Source: Oscillospiraceae bacterium
GTDB lineage: Bacteria > Bacillota > Clostridia > Oscillospirales > Acutalibacteraceae
Assembly (NCBI GenBank): GCA_015066445.1
Contig: SVOK01000004.1
Coordinates: 1-64,000 of the forward strand
Reading direction: 5' to 3'
DNA: 64,000 nucleotides
This document shows positions 38,077 through 45,080 of this stretch, piece by piece. The notes beneath the pieces are model-generated. The model did not search any database. It saw only the letters and a list, made by a program, of their open reading frames with translations, and was not told where the DNA came from. The position numbers and the translations under genes were made by a program. Every line of letters starts with the position of its first letter. The first letter of the stretch is position 1.

Positions 38077-38105
38077 AAAAATAATAATTGTAAGGAGGCT
38101 TTAAT

Positions 38106-39857
38106 ATGAAACCTGTTACTTATGACAAAGAAAAAATTTACATAAACGGTGTCCCCACAAAAATCATTTCAGGTGCAATGCACTATTTCAGAATTATGCC
38201 TGAATATTGGTATGACAGACTTTTAAAGCTTAAGGAATGCGGTTGCAACTGCGTTGAAACCTATATTTGCTGGAATCTTCACGAAAAGAATCAGGGTGAA
38301 TTTGATTTTAAAGACGGACTTGATTTTATCCGCTTTCTTAAAATCGCTCAGGATTTAGGGCTTTACGCTATTGTAAGACCGGGCCCTTATATCTGCTCAG
38401 AATGGGATTTCGGCGGAATGCCTTGGTGGCTTCTTAAGTACAACGATATTGAGCTTCGCTGCAATAATGAAAGATACAAAGAGTTATGCAAGCCTTATCT
38501 TCAGAAGGTATGCGAATTATTAAATCCGCAGCTTATATCAAACGGCGGTAATGTGATATTTTTACAAATCGAAAATGAATACGGCTCATACGGCAACGAT
38601 AAGGAATACCTTAATTGGATTAAAAATTTGTATGAAGAAAGCGGTATGGACTGCGGTTATTTAACCTCGGACGGTGATACTGATTTTTGCCTTATAAACG
38701 GCTCGGCAGACGGTGTTCTTGCCAGCGTTAACTACCGTTGGGATAGTAAAAATGCCGTAGCTGCTTTAAAATCTTTCAGAGACGACCAACCCGGTGCAGT
38801 CTTAGAGCTTTGGAACGGCAAAGCTGTTCATTGGGAAGAAAAATTTGAACGCAGAGATATTGCCGAAGTTAAAGACTCGGTTAAAACAGCACTCGAGTAT
38901 GCTGAGCTCATTAATCTCTATATGTTCCACGGCGGCACATCTTTCGGTTTTATGAACGGCAGCCTTGACTTTGGTGAAAAGCTTGTAGTTCAGATGACAA
39001 GCTATGATGTTGACGCTCCTTTAGATGAGTACGGCAGAAGAACCAAGAAATATTATGCTGAGCAGGAAGTAATCTGCAAAGCAATGGGAATTGAAATAAA
39101 TAATACCGCAACCGATACCGTATTAGCAGAATTCAAAGATATTAAATTTTTAGGAGCAACCTCACTAAGGCAAAGTGGTCTTAAGCTTAAAAGCTTTAAA
39201 ACTCCTGTTACAAAAAATATGGAATATTTCGATCAGGGATATGGCTATATTATTTACGAGACCGAAGCTTTTATTGACGATAAGGGCGCCGAAATCGTTC
39301 TCCCCGAAATCCACGATATTGCCCATATTTATATTGACGGAATTTACACAAAAACCCTTCTCCGCCACAGCGAGAATAAAATTGTTTCTGTTGAAGGCAA
39401 AGGAAAACACAAGGTTTCTATAGTAGTAGAAAATATGGGTCGTGTCAACTACGGTATAAGGCTTAAGGACTATAAGGGTCTTGTTGGAGATTTATGTATT
39501 CACGACCTCAGATATAATATGTATACAAGGCTTATGAATATTAACACCTATTCTCTTCCTTTAGATGAACTCCCCGAAAATTACAGTGGTGAGATTTCCG
39601 AAAATGAGCCTGCCTTCTATAAATACGAGCTTAATGTAGATAAAGCTCAGGACACTGTAATGCATCTTGAAGGCTTTACAAGAGGCGTTGCCTTTATCAA
39701 TGGTTTTAATCTTGGCAGACATTGGGATACTCCTTTGTCGGACAATAAGCTTTTTATACCCGCTCCCCTTATTAAAGAGGGTAAAAACGAAATCGTTGTT
39801 TTTGACATTCTTCATAAAAACGCTGAAAAGAAGCTGATTTTTGGAGAAAACAAATAA
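38106..39857 (+). CDS. Glycoside hydrolase family 35 beta-galactosidase
   Basis: A 583-residue GH35 enzyme. The TIM barrel opens with SGAMHYFRIMPEYWYDRL, the acid/base Glu is in FLQIENEYGSYG (about residue 157), the nucleophile Glu is in VLELWNGKAVHW (about residue 240), and YMFHGGTSFGFMNG closes the barrel. Two beta-sandwich domains follow, the last with GVAFINGFNLGRHWD. No signal peptide is seen, so it acts in the cytoplasm on imported galactosides. It is monocistronic: its own promoter, AAGGAGG site and terminator. No transporter or regulator is adjacent. Confidence 0.95.
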   Translation: MKPVTYDKEKIYINGVPTKIISGAMHYFRIMPEYWYDRLLKLKECGCNCVETYICWNLHEKNQGEFDFKDGLDFIRFLKIAQDLGLYAIVRPGPYICSEWDFGGMPWWLLKYNDIELRCNNERYKELCKPYLQKVCELLNPQLISNGGNVIFLQIENEYGSYGNDKEYLNWIKNLYEESGMDCGYLTSDGDTDFCLINGSADGVLASVNYRWDSKNAVAALKSFRDDQPGAVLELWNGKAVHWEEKFERRDIAEVKDSVKTALEYAELINLYMFHGGTSFGFMNGSLDFGEKLVVQMTSYDVDAPLDEYGRRTKKYYAEQEVICKAMGIEINNTATDTVLAEFKDIKFLGATSLRQSGLKLKSFKTPVTKNMEYFDQGYGYIIYETEAFIDDKGAEIVLPEIHDIAHIYIDGIYTKTLLRHSENKIVSVEGKGKHKVSIVVENMGRVNYGIRLKDYKGLVGDLCIHDLRYNMYTRLMNINTYSLPLDELPENYSGEISENEPAFYKYELNVDKAQDTVMHLEGFTRGVAFINGFNLGRHWDTPLSDNKLFIPAPLIKEGKNEIVVFDILHKNAEKKLIFGENK

Positions 39858-39869
39858 TTAATAAGCATA

Positions 39870-39906
39870 AAAAAGTGGTAGAGACTACGAGCCTCTACCA
39901 CTTTTA
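39870..39906. terminator. Bidirectional intrinsic terminator
   Basis: The stem AAAAGTGGTAGAG/CTCTACCACTTTT lies between the convergent GH35 gene and the aconitase X small-subunit gene. Confidence 0.92.
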
Positions 39907-39910
39907 TTAT

Positions 39911-40354
39911 TTATTCAACACAAACAGTGCCGTCTTCCTCTATTGTTATTGTCATACCGTCTTTAACGTAGTCTAAAAACTCGTCGCCCAAACAGTCAAT
40001 AACAGGCATTGTAACACCGTCCACCCAAACATCAGCAAGCACAGCACCTGCGGCAGCAAGGGAGTCAATATGATTTGCAAAGAGCATACAAGCAGGATAG
40101 GTTTTTAACGCACAAGCACAGTAAAGCACCAAGCCGCCTGTGGTTGAGCCTATAGTCTGAGGTAAGCATAACGCCTTACCTGCTAAGGGCTTACCGTTTA
40201 TATAAGGGTTATTCTGGTCACCACATTTAACCGACTTATCACCAAACTGTAAAGCCATCTGCATAGATGCCAAGGTATTAAAACCGTCCTTTGTAACTAC
40301 TGCAGGTGCAGTAACTGTACCGGGAGTAACAATTCTACCTTTAAACTTTTTCAT
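39911..40354 (-). CDS. Aconitase X swivel (small) subunit
   Basis: A 147-residue DUF126-type swivel domain, the mobile small subunit of aconitase X. It begins FKGRIVTPGTVTAPAVV and has the catalytic-type PQTIGSTTGGLVL loop. Characterised two-subunit bacterial aconitase X enzymes dehydrate cis-3-hydroxy-L-proline; archaeal ones dehydrate mevalonate 5-phosphate. It follows the large subunit by 2 bp with a GGGAGG site, so the pair is co-translated. The substrate here is inferred only. Confidence 0.9.
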   Translation of the reverse strand: MKKFKGRIVTPGTVTAPAVVTKDGFNTLASMQMALQFGDKSVKCGDQNNPYINGKPLAGKALCLPQTIGSTTGGLVLYCACALKTYPACMLFANHIDSLAAAGAVLADVWVDGVTMPVIDCLGDEFLDYVKDGMTITIEEDGTVCVE

Positions 40355-40356
40355 TA

Positions 40357-41631
40357 TTATTTACCTCCCTTAGTAATTGCTACAAGAATTTCGTCATCGG
40401 TGTAATATCTTGCGCTGGTATATGTGCGAAGCTTGTTAGACGAGGTTATAACAGGCATTTTCTTGCAAAGTGGGTTGTTCATATACATAAGCGGACAGAT
40501 ATATGAAGTAATAACGCCTGTAGCCTTGAGTCGGCTCGCATACTCGGTTTTATTAAACTGCTCTAAAACCTTGGGTGCTGCTGTAAAAACAGTAGGAATA
40601 ACCACCTTTTTATTGCCGTATTCCTTTAAAGCAGCTTCAACCTTATCGGTCCAGTCCTTTAACTGTTCAAGGCTCATATGAGGGCAACCCATAAAGCATA
40701 ATTTCGGTGTAGCATCAGGATTTTTCCAAACCACGGGATAATTTGCCTTAACACGCTCTAACTCAGCATCGTCGATTATATACTCACGTGCACCCTCTGC
40801 AATAAGAGCTTTACCCTGCTCTACAGCTTCGGGAGTAAGGTTTTCGATATGATAAAGACCAACCGCACCGTTAGAAGCGGTAGCCGCGCCGAAATCCTTA
40901 AGATATGTGCAGGTAGCGTCGTCAAGCTCTGTGCCGAGCCATTTGTCAAGACCTACAATGTAAGGCACGTCTTCCATAACCTTCATACCTATAGCCGAGC
41001 CTAAAAGCTGCGCCTCAGGCTTTTTGGTGGTTTCGATTTTAATAACCCATGTAGCCTTTCTGCCCTCGTCGGTAAGAAGTCCAAAATAAGGAACAAAGCC
41101 AACAATAGAGCCCATAATATCAATAATGCCTGAATTACGGTTGCAACGAGCGCCTAAAACAGAGTTAGCATAAACTACTGCGCTTGACTCTGCCCAGCTA
41201 AGCACATCACCCTTTTGTGGCTTGTTACCAACCTCGTCCATATAGCAAGCGCAGGTAAAAGCATCGTCGTCAATAAGACCTAACTTTTTAAGCTGTTCTT
41301 CATAAAAATCCTGCTTTGTATACATAAGCTTATTAAACACAAAATTCTGCAAAAAGTTTGCAGGAACATTTCGGTCTAACGGTCTTGGGTCAACCGAAAA
41401 CTTCTGACCTGACATTACCCCTGCATCTAAAAGCTGCTGCATAAGGTCATATACAGGAGACATTACCTTTAAACCAAAAGAGGTTACAAGGTGGTTATAA
41501 TTTGATGTTATAGGCACCAGCTTTTCAGCCTCAAAAGCGTCACCGTACATAACCATAGTTTTCATAACCTTGGCCATAGTTTCGCCCTTGGCGCCATCTA
41601 AAATCTGTTGTTGTTCAGCAGTTAATTGCAT
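40357..41631 (-). CDS. Aconitase X catalytic (large) subunit
   Basis: The 424-residue DUF521 catalytic subunit carrying the Fe-S cluster. Candidate cluster cysteines lie in LGARCNRNSG, CFMGCPHMS and NNPLCKKMP; VGFVPYFGLL and YHIENLTPEA are family-typical. The ATG at 41631 behind AAGGAG replaces the track start at 41703, which adds a spurious hydrophobic stretch from an AT-rich leader. It is a hydro-lyase, probably for a hydroxyproline-like substrate. Situated downstream of a four-helix-bundle gene and a 2-enoate reductase-like gene on the same strand. Confidence 0.9.
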   Translation of the reverse strand: MQLTAEQQQILDGAKGETMAKVMKTMVMYGDAFEAEKLVPITSNYNHLVTSFGLKVMSPVYDLMQQLLDAGVMSGQKFSVDPRPLDRNVPANFLQNFVFNKLMYTKQDFYEEQLKKLGLIDDDAFTCACYMDEVGNKPQKGDVLSWAESSAVVYANSVLGARCNRNSGIIDIMGSIVGFVPYFGLLTDEGRKATWVIKIETTKKPEAQLLGSAIGMKVMEDVPYIVGLDKWLGTELDDATCTYLKDFGAATASNGAVGLYHIENLTPEAVEQGKALIAEGAREYIIDDAELERVKANYPVVWKNPDATPKLCFMGCPHMSLEQLKDWTDKVEAALKEYGNKKVVIPTVFTAAPKVLEQFNKTEYASRLKATGVITSYICPLMYMNNPLCKKMPVITSSNKLRTYTSARYYTDDEILVAITKGGK

Positions 41632-41708
41632 AAAATCACTCCTTAAATTTTTAAATAATAAATAAAAAATAATAAAGAATAAAAAATGTTTACTAAAGTA
41701 CAATTAAA

Positions 41709-42065
41709 TTACTGACTCTCCTTTGAAGTATTTATGGTTGAAATCAGTATTTTTTTAATCTCCAAACAATCTTCCAAAAGAGAATTTTTTTCTTGTATTG
41801 TAATATATTCTGACAGAAAGAGTAATTTAATCCAATATTCAGTTTCAGCGGTTTCTTTTAAAGATATATGTAATTTTGCAATAAAATCAGCTTTACTTAT
41901 ACCATAAACAGCTTCGTTTGCATTAGCTCCAATTGAAGTAGCAGAACGAATTATCTGTTTTGAAATAATATATTCCTGTTTTTGAGTAACTAAATATTTA
42001 TTTAATTTTACTATTCTTGATGCAAACAACAGAGTTTTATCAAGCAGTATATTTTTTTCTTTCAT
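41709..42065 (-). CDS. Four-helix-bundle protein (23S rRNA intervening-sequence protein type)
   Basis: A 118-residue all-alpha protein matching the S23/IVS-type four-helix-bundle family: KTLLFASRIVKLNKYL, the IIRSATSIGANANEA signature, KADFIAKLHISLKETAETEYW. Members were first found in rRNA intervening sequences but also occur as single genes, sometimes with retroelements; their function is unknown. It has almost no ribosome binding site and very AT-rich flanks, unlike its neighbours, and separates the reductase gene from aconitase X. It may be a small acquired insertion. Confidence 0.8.
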   Translation of the reverse strand: MKEKNILLDKTLLFASRIVKLNKYLVTQKQEYIISKQIIRSATSIGANANEAVYGISKADFIAKLHISLKETAETEYWIKLLFLSEYITIQEKNSLLEDCLEIKKILISTINTSKESQ

Positions 42066-42112
42066 ATTTATTATTTCTTATTTTTTCTTTATTCTTTTGA
42101 AGCTGTGGCTTA

Positions 42113-44173
42113 TTACAGCTTCATAGCCACATCCCAAGCCTGCCAGATAACAGTTCTAAGACTTCCTACCTTATAGGCATCACCAATAATATGAACATTC
42201 TTAGATTTCTTAGTCAGGGGTGCGGGAATATATCCTACAGACATAATAACATTATCAGCATCGATTTTAAAGCTCTTGCCGTCCTTGTCAATAACGGTTA
42301 CACCGTCTTCATTAATTTCAGAAAGCTTAGTTTCAAGATGAACCGGAACTTTATTTGCATTAAAGAAATCACGCAAAAAGCTTGTATTTGCAAGGCATAT
42401 TTTATCCGATACAATAAGGTCGTTCTTCATTTCAACGATAGTTGGCTTCTTGCCCTGCAAATATAATTCATAAGCGATTTCACAGCCTGTAAGACCGCCG
42501 CCAACAATTACAACATTATCTCCTACTGTCTTTTCGCCAAGCAAGAACTCAATTGCTTCAATGCTGTGCTCTGCACCCTTAACAGGTACTCGATTAGGTC
42601 TGGCGCCTGTAGCCACGATAACCTCATCAGCGCCTAACGAATTAACATCAGAAACCTTTGTGTTAAGCTTGATTTCGATAGGATACTTCTTTATCTCACG
42701 GTTATACCAAGCAATAAGGTCTCGGTCCTTTTCTTTATAAGATGGCGCTGCCGCAGCAATAAACACGCCGCCTAATTTATCCGTTTTTTCATAAAGTGTC
42801 ACGCTGTGACCGCGTTTAGCGCAAACAATAGCTGCTTCCATACCGCCAATACCGCCGCCGATAACAGCAATTTTCTTTTTGGTCTTAGCCGGTTTAATAC
42901 CGTATTTATCAGACTGCATAACTGTGGGGTCTAATGCACAACGGGCAATATGACTTGCATCATAAATGGACTGAGCATTTGCAACGCCATTATAGTGAGC
43001 CATATTAAAGCAAGCGTTATGACAGCAAATACAAGGACGAATATCCTCAAGTCTATCCTCAATGAGCTTTGTTACCCACTCTGCATCTGCAAGGAACTGA
43101 CGGGCAACACCCATAGCATCTATTTTACCCTCTGCTACAGCTTTTGCACCAACATCGGGCTCCATTCTTCCTGCACAAACAACAGGGATATTAACAAACT
43201 CCTTAATGTGCGCCACATCGTCAAGATTACAGTTCTGCGGCATATACATCGGCGGATGTGCCCAATACCAAGAGTCATAAGAGCCGTTATCAGCATTAAG
43301 CATATCATAGCCTGCTTCTTCAAGGTATTTAACCGCTTTTTCACTTTCTGCCATATCTCTGCCGATTTCGGTATACTCTTCACCTGGAACTGCACCAACG
43401 CCGAAATCCTTAACCTTGCTTTCAACAGAATAACGGAGTGATACAGGGTAATCCTTTCCGCAAGCCGCTTTAATAGCCTTAACTATATCGGTTGCAAAAC
43501 GGTAACGGTTTTCAAAAGAACCACCGTATTCATCAGTACGCTTGTTTGTGTACTCTGTTGTGAACTGGTCAAGAAGATAGCCCTCGTGAACAGCGTGTAC
43601 CTCTATACCGTCAACTCCGGCTTCCTTGCAAAGTGCGGCAGTTTTTGCAAAGGCATCAATAATTTCTTCAATTTCCTTAACCGTAATTGCACGACAGGTC
43701 ATTTTATCCGACCAACGTGAGGGCAATTCACTCGGACTTGCGCTCTGATAAGGAATATTGATAATAGGTTTAATAATATCTCTTACAACGGGCATATTAT
43801 GCAGCATTACAAGAGGTGTAGGCACAGCCCAGCTTCTGCCCATACCGGCAGTTATCTGAATAAAGAGCTTTGCTCCCGTTTTATGGATTTCGTCCATAAA
43901 CACCTTAAGCTCCTTAAACATCTTCTTGTTCTGATAAAGCCATTGACCCATAAATGTACTGCGGATAGGCGCAATACCGGGAATGATAAGACCAACGTTG
44001 TTATTAGCCTTTTCAATAAAGAACTTAGCCGCCTCTTTATCGAAGTGGTTGCCTGTGTGCTCCATCCAACCAAAAAGTGATGTACCGCCCATAGGACACA
44101 AAACTATACGGTTTTTGATTTCAACATTACCGATTTTCCAAGGGGTAAACAGAGCTTCATATTTTTGATCCAT
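42113..44173 (-). CDS. NADH:flavin oxidoreductase / 2-enoate reductase-like protein
   Basis: An approximately 686-residue three-part enzyme: N-terminal Old-Yellow-Enzyme FMN barrel (LFTPWKIGNVEIKNRIVLCPMG; catalytic-type EVHAVHEGYLLDQF), a 4Fe-4S cluster segment (RPCICCHNACF with a later C), and C-terminal FAD/NAD domains (AVIGGGIGGMEAAI, VIVGGGLTGCEIAYEL). This is the layout of 2-enoate, 2,4-dienoyl-CoA and bile-acid (BaiCD-like) reductases. The cluster motif CICCHNAC differs from the usual CxxCxxxC spacing context. The ATG at 44173 gives the standard N-terminus; the track start is nearly at the predicted transcription start. Lead gene of the aconitase X operon; substrate unknown. Confidence 0.88.
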   Translation of the reverse strand: MDQKYEALFTPWKIGNVEIKNRIVLCPMGGTSLFGWMEHTGNHFDKEAAKFFIEKANNNVGLIIPGIAPIRSTFMGQWLYQNKKMFKELKVFMDEIHKTGAKLFIQITAGMGRSWAVPTPLVMLHNMPVVRDIIKPIINIPYQSASPSELPSRWSDKMTCRAITVKEIEEIIDAFAKTAALCKEAGVDGIEVHAVHEGYLLDQFTTEYTNKRTDEYGGSFENRYRFATDIVKAIKAACGKDYPVSLRYSVESKVKDFGVGAVPGEEYTEIGRDMAESEKAVKYLEEAGYDMLNADNGSYDSWYWAHPPMYMPQNCNLDDVAHIKEFVNIPVVCAGRMEPDVGAKAVAEGKIDAMGVARQFLADAEWVTKLIEDRLEDIRPCICCHNACFNMAHYNGVANAQSIYDASHIARCALDPTVMQSDKYGIKPAKTKKKIAVIGGGIGGMEAAIVCAKRGHSVTLYEKTDKLGGVFIAAAAPSYKEKDRDLIAWYNREIKKYPIEIKLNTKVSDVNSLGADEVIVATGARPNRVPVKGAEHSIEAIEFLLGEKTVGDNVVIVGGGLTGCEIAYELYLQGKKPTIVEMKNDLIVSDKICLANTSFLRDFFNANKVPVHLETKLSEINEDGVTVIDKDGKSFKIDADNVIMSVGYIPAPLTKKSKNVHIIGDAYKVGSLRTVIWQAWDVAMKL

Positions 44174-44223
44174 TATGTAAAACACTTCCCTTATTTTAAA
44201 AATTTGCATAAAAATACTTATTT

Positions 44224-44252
44224 ATTATACTAAAATCACGCATTTTCGTCAA
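44224..44252 (-). promoter_or_regulatory. Sigma-A promoter of reductase-aconitase X operon
   Basis: On the minus strand TTGACG and a perfect TATAAT are separated by 17 bp, about 50 bp before the reductase start. Confidence 0.75.
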
Positions 44253-44311
44253 GCTTTTAACAACCCTCACAATTATATAGGAAAATTATTTAAAATTATT
44301 TAACTTAGATG

Positions 44312-44340
44312 TTGACTTTTTAAAATCTTTATGTTAAAAT
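44312..44340 (+). promoter_or_regulatory. Promoter of tRNA-Ser genes
   Basis: TTGACT and TAAAAT are separated by 17 bp, about 16 bp before tRNA-Ser(UGA). Confidence 0.75.
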
Positions 44341-44355
44341 ACTTTAGTCGCATTC

Positions 44356-44444
44356 GGAGAGGTATCGAAGTGGTCATAACGAGGCGGTCTTGAAAACCGT
44401 TTGGGGGCAACCCCACATGGGTTCGAATCCCATCCTCTCCGCCA
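44356..44444 (+). tRNA. tRNA-Ser(UGA)
   Basis: The acceptor stem GGAGAGG/CCTCTCC, anticodon loop CTTGAAA (anticodon TGA), long class II variable arm, GGTTCGAATCC T-arm and an encoded GCCA end are all present. Reads UCN serine codons. Confidence 0.97.
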
Positions 44445-44459
44445 TTTATTTTAATATTA

Positions 44460-44516
44460 ACAATTTAATATAAAATACAACGTATAGCATCTGGAGTAGT
44501 ACTCAAGTTGGTGACG
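44460..44516 (+). repeat. 57-bp direct repeat, copy A (tRNA-Ser leader and 5' end)
   Basis: Identical over 57 bp to 44668-44724. It contains 33 bp of upstream flank plus the first 24 bases of tRNA-Ser(GCU). Copy B leads into the intact tRNA, while copy A runs into the 116-bp structured repeat. Confidence 0.9.
44493..44516 (+). pseudogene. 5' fragment of tRNA-Ser(GCU)
   Basis: The first 24 bases of the tRNA (acceptor 5' strand and D-arm) are identical to the intact gene at 44701. After base 24 the sequence switches into the 116-bp repeat, so no tRNA can fold. Confidence 0.85.
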
Positions 44517-44631
44517 GGCATTGAGCACGAGCGCTGCCTGCGGCAGATGAAGCGAGTGTGAAATGGCGCAGCGGTCGAAATTTTTTTGGCGCTCCAAGCC
44601 TTTAAAAAATTTCGGGCACCGCAAGAGGGCA
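44516..44631 (+). repeat. 116-bp structured repeat, copy 1
   Basis: Nearly identical to 44871-44985 (one substitution and one T of difference in a T-run). It can fold: a short CTGCC-TGC-GGCAG hairpin, then a long arm GCGGT-CGAAATTTTTT-GGC paired with GCC-AAAAAATTTCG-ACCGC-like sequence. It carries no convincing ORF; the minus-strand ORF at 44602-44883 reads through repeat and tRNA. Function unknown; it may be a mobile non-autonomous element or a structured RNA. Confidence 0.75.
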
Positions 44632-44667
44632 CGTTCGCCGAGGAACTCCTAAAAAATTAATGTGTTT

Positions 44668-44724
44668 ACAATTTAATATAAAATACAACGTATAGCATCT
44701 GGAGTAGTACTCAAGTTGGTGACG
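44668..44724 (+). repeat. 57-bp direct repeat, copy B
   Basis: The copy that continues into the intact tRNA-Ser(GCU); perfect match to 44460-44516. Confidence 0.9.
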
Positions 44725-44794
44725 AGGCGCCCCTGCTAAGGGCGTAGGTCGGCTAAACCCCGGCGCGAGAGTTCGAGTCTCTCCTACTCCGCCA
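44701..44794 (+). tRNA. tRNA-Ser(GCU)
   Basis: Acceptor stem GGAGTAG/CTACTCC, anticodon loop CTGCTAA (anticodon GCT), long variable arm, GAGTTCGAGTC T-arm, encoded GCCA end. Reads AGC/AGU codons. It is the only intact copy here and lies between two copies of the 116-bp repeat. Confidence 0.96.
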
Positions 44795-44800
44795 GACAGA

Positions 44801-44831
44801 AAGCATCGATTAAGTTCGGTGCTTTTTATTT
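44801..44831 (+). terminator. Intrinsic terminator after tRNA-Ser(GCU)
   Basis: The stem AAGCATCG/CGGTGCTT (one G-U pair) is followed by TTTTTATTTTT. Confidence 0.8.
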
Positions 44832-44848
44832 TTATATTATATATATTC

Positions 44849-44864
44849 TCGAACTCGAGCGCCG
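44849..44864 (-). other. Inverted T-arm-like fragment
   Basis: On the minus strand this reads GGCGCTCGAGTTCGAG, which matches 14 of 16 bases of the intact tRNA's variable/T-arm junction (GGCGCGAGAGTTCGAG). It directly precedes repeat copy 2 and is a likely scar of rearrangement. Confidence 0.5.
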
Positions 44865-44870
44865 AGACGT

Positions 44871-44985
44871 GGGCATTAAGCACGAGCGCTGCCTGCGGCA
44901 GATGAAGCGAGTGTGAAATGGCGCAGCGGTCGAAATTTTTTGGCGCTCCAAGCCTTTAAAAAATTTCGGGCACCGCAAGAGGGCA
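44871..44985 (+). repeat. 116-bp structured repeat, copy 2 (115 bp)
   Basis: Matches copy 1 except GCATTA for GCATTG near the left end and one T fewer in the T-run. Its right edge is followed by AAA and then the 3' end of tRNA-Ser(GCU). Confidence 0.75.
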
Positions 44986-44988
44986 AAA

Positions 44989-45008
44989 GAGTCTCTCCTA
45001 CTCCGCCA
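44989..45008 (+). pseudogene. 3' fragment of tRNA-Ser(GCU)
   Basis: The bases GAGTCTCTCCTACTCCGCCA are identical to the T-arm 3' strand and acceptor end of the intact tRNA. With the 5' fragment at 44493 it forms the two outer ends of a broken second tRNA gene. Confidence 0.85.
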
Positions 45009-45032
45009 GATAAAACAGTGGCGAATATAACT

Positions 45033-45061
45033 GAGGCACACTTCCTTACGGAGTGTGCCTC
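45033..45061. terminator. Hairpin, possible terminator
   Basis: A 10-bp stem GAGGCACACT/AGTGTGCCTC lies between the tRNA region and the convergent MATE gene. T-rich sequence follows on the plus strand after 10 bases; no clean T-run, so function is uncertain. Confidence 0.5.
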
Positions 45062-45080
45062 TATATGAATATTTTTTATT

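Noticed and set aside
44460-45008. CRISPR array
   Set aside because: Only two copies of each repeat, with a tRNA between them and no regular spacers or cas genes.
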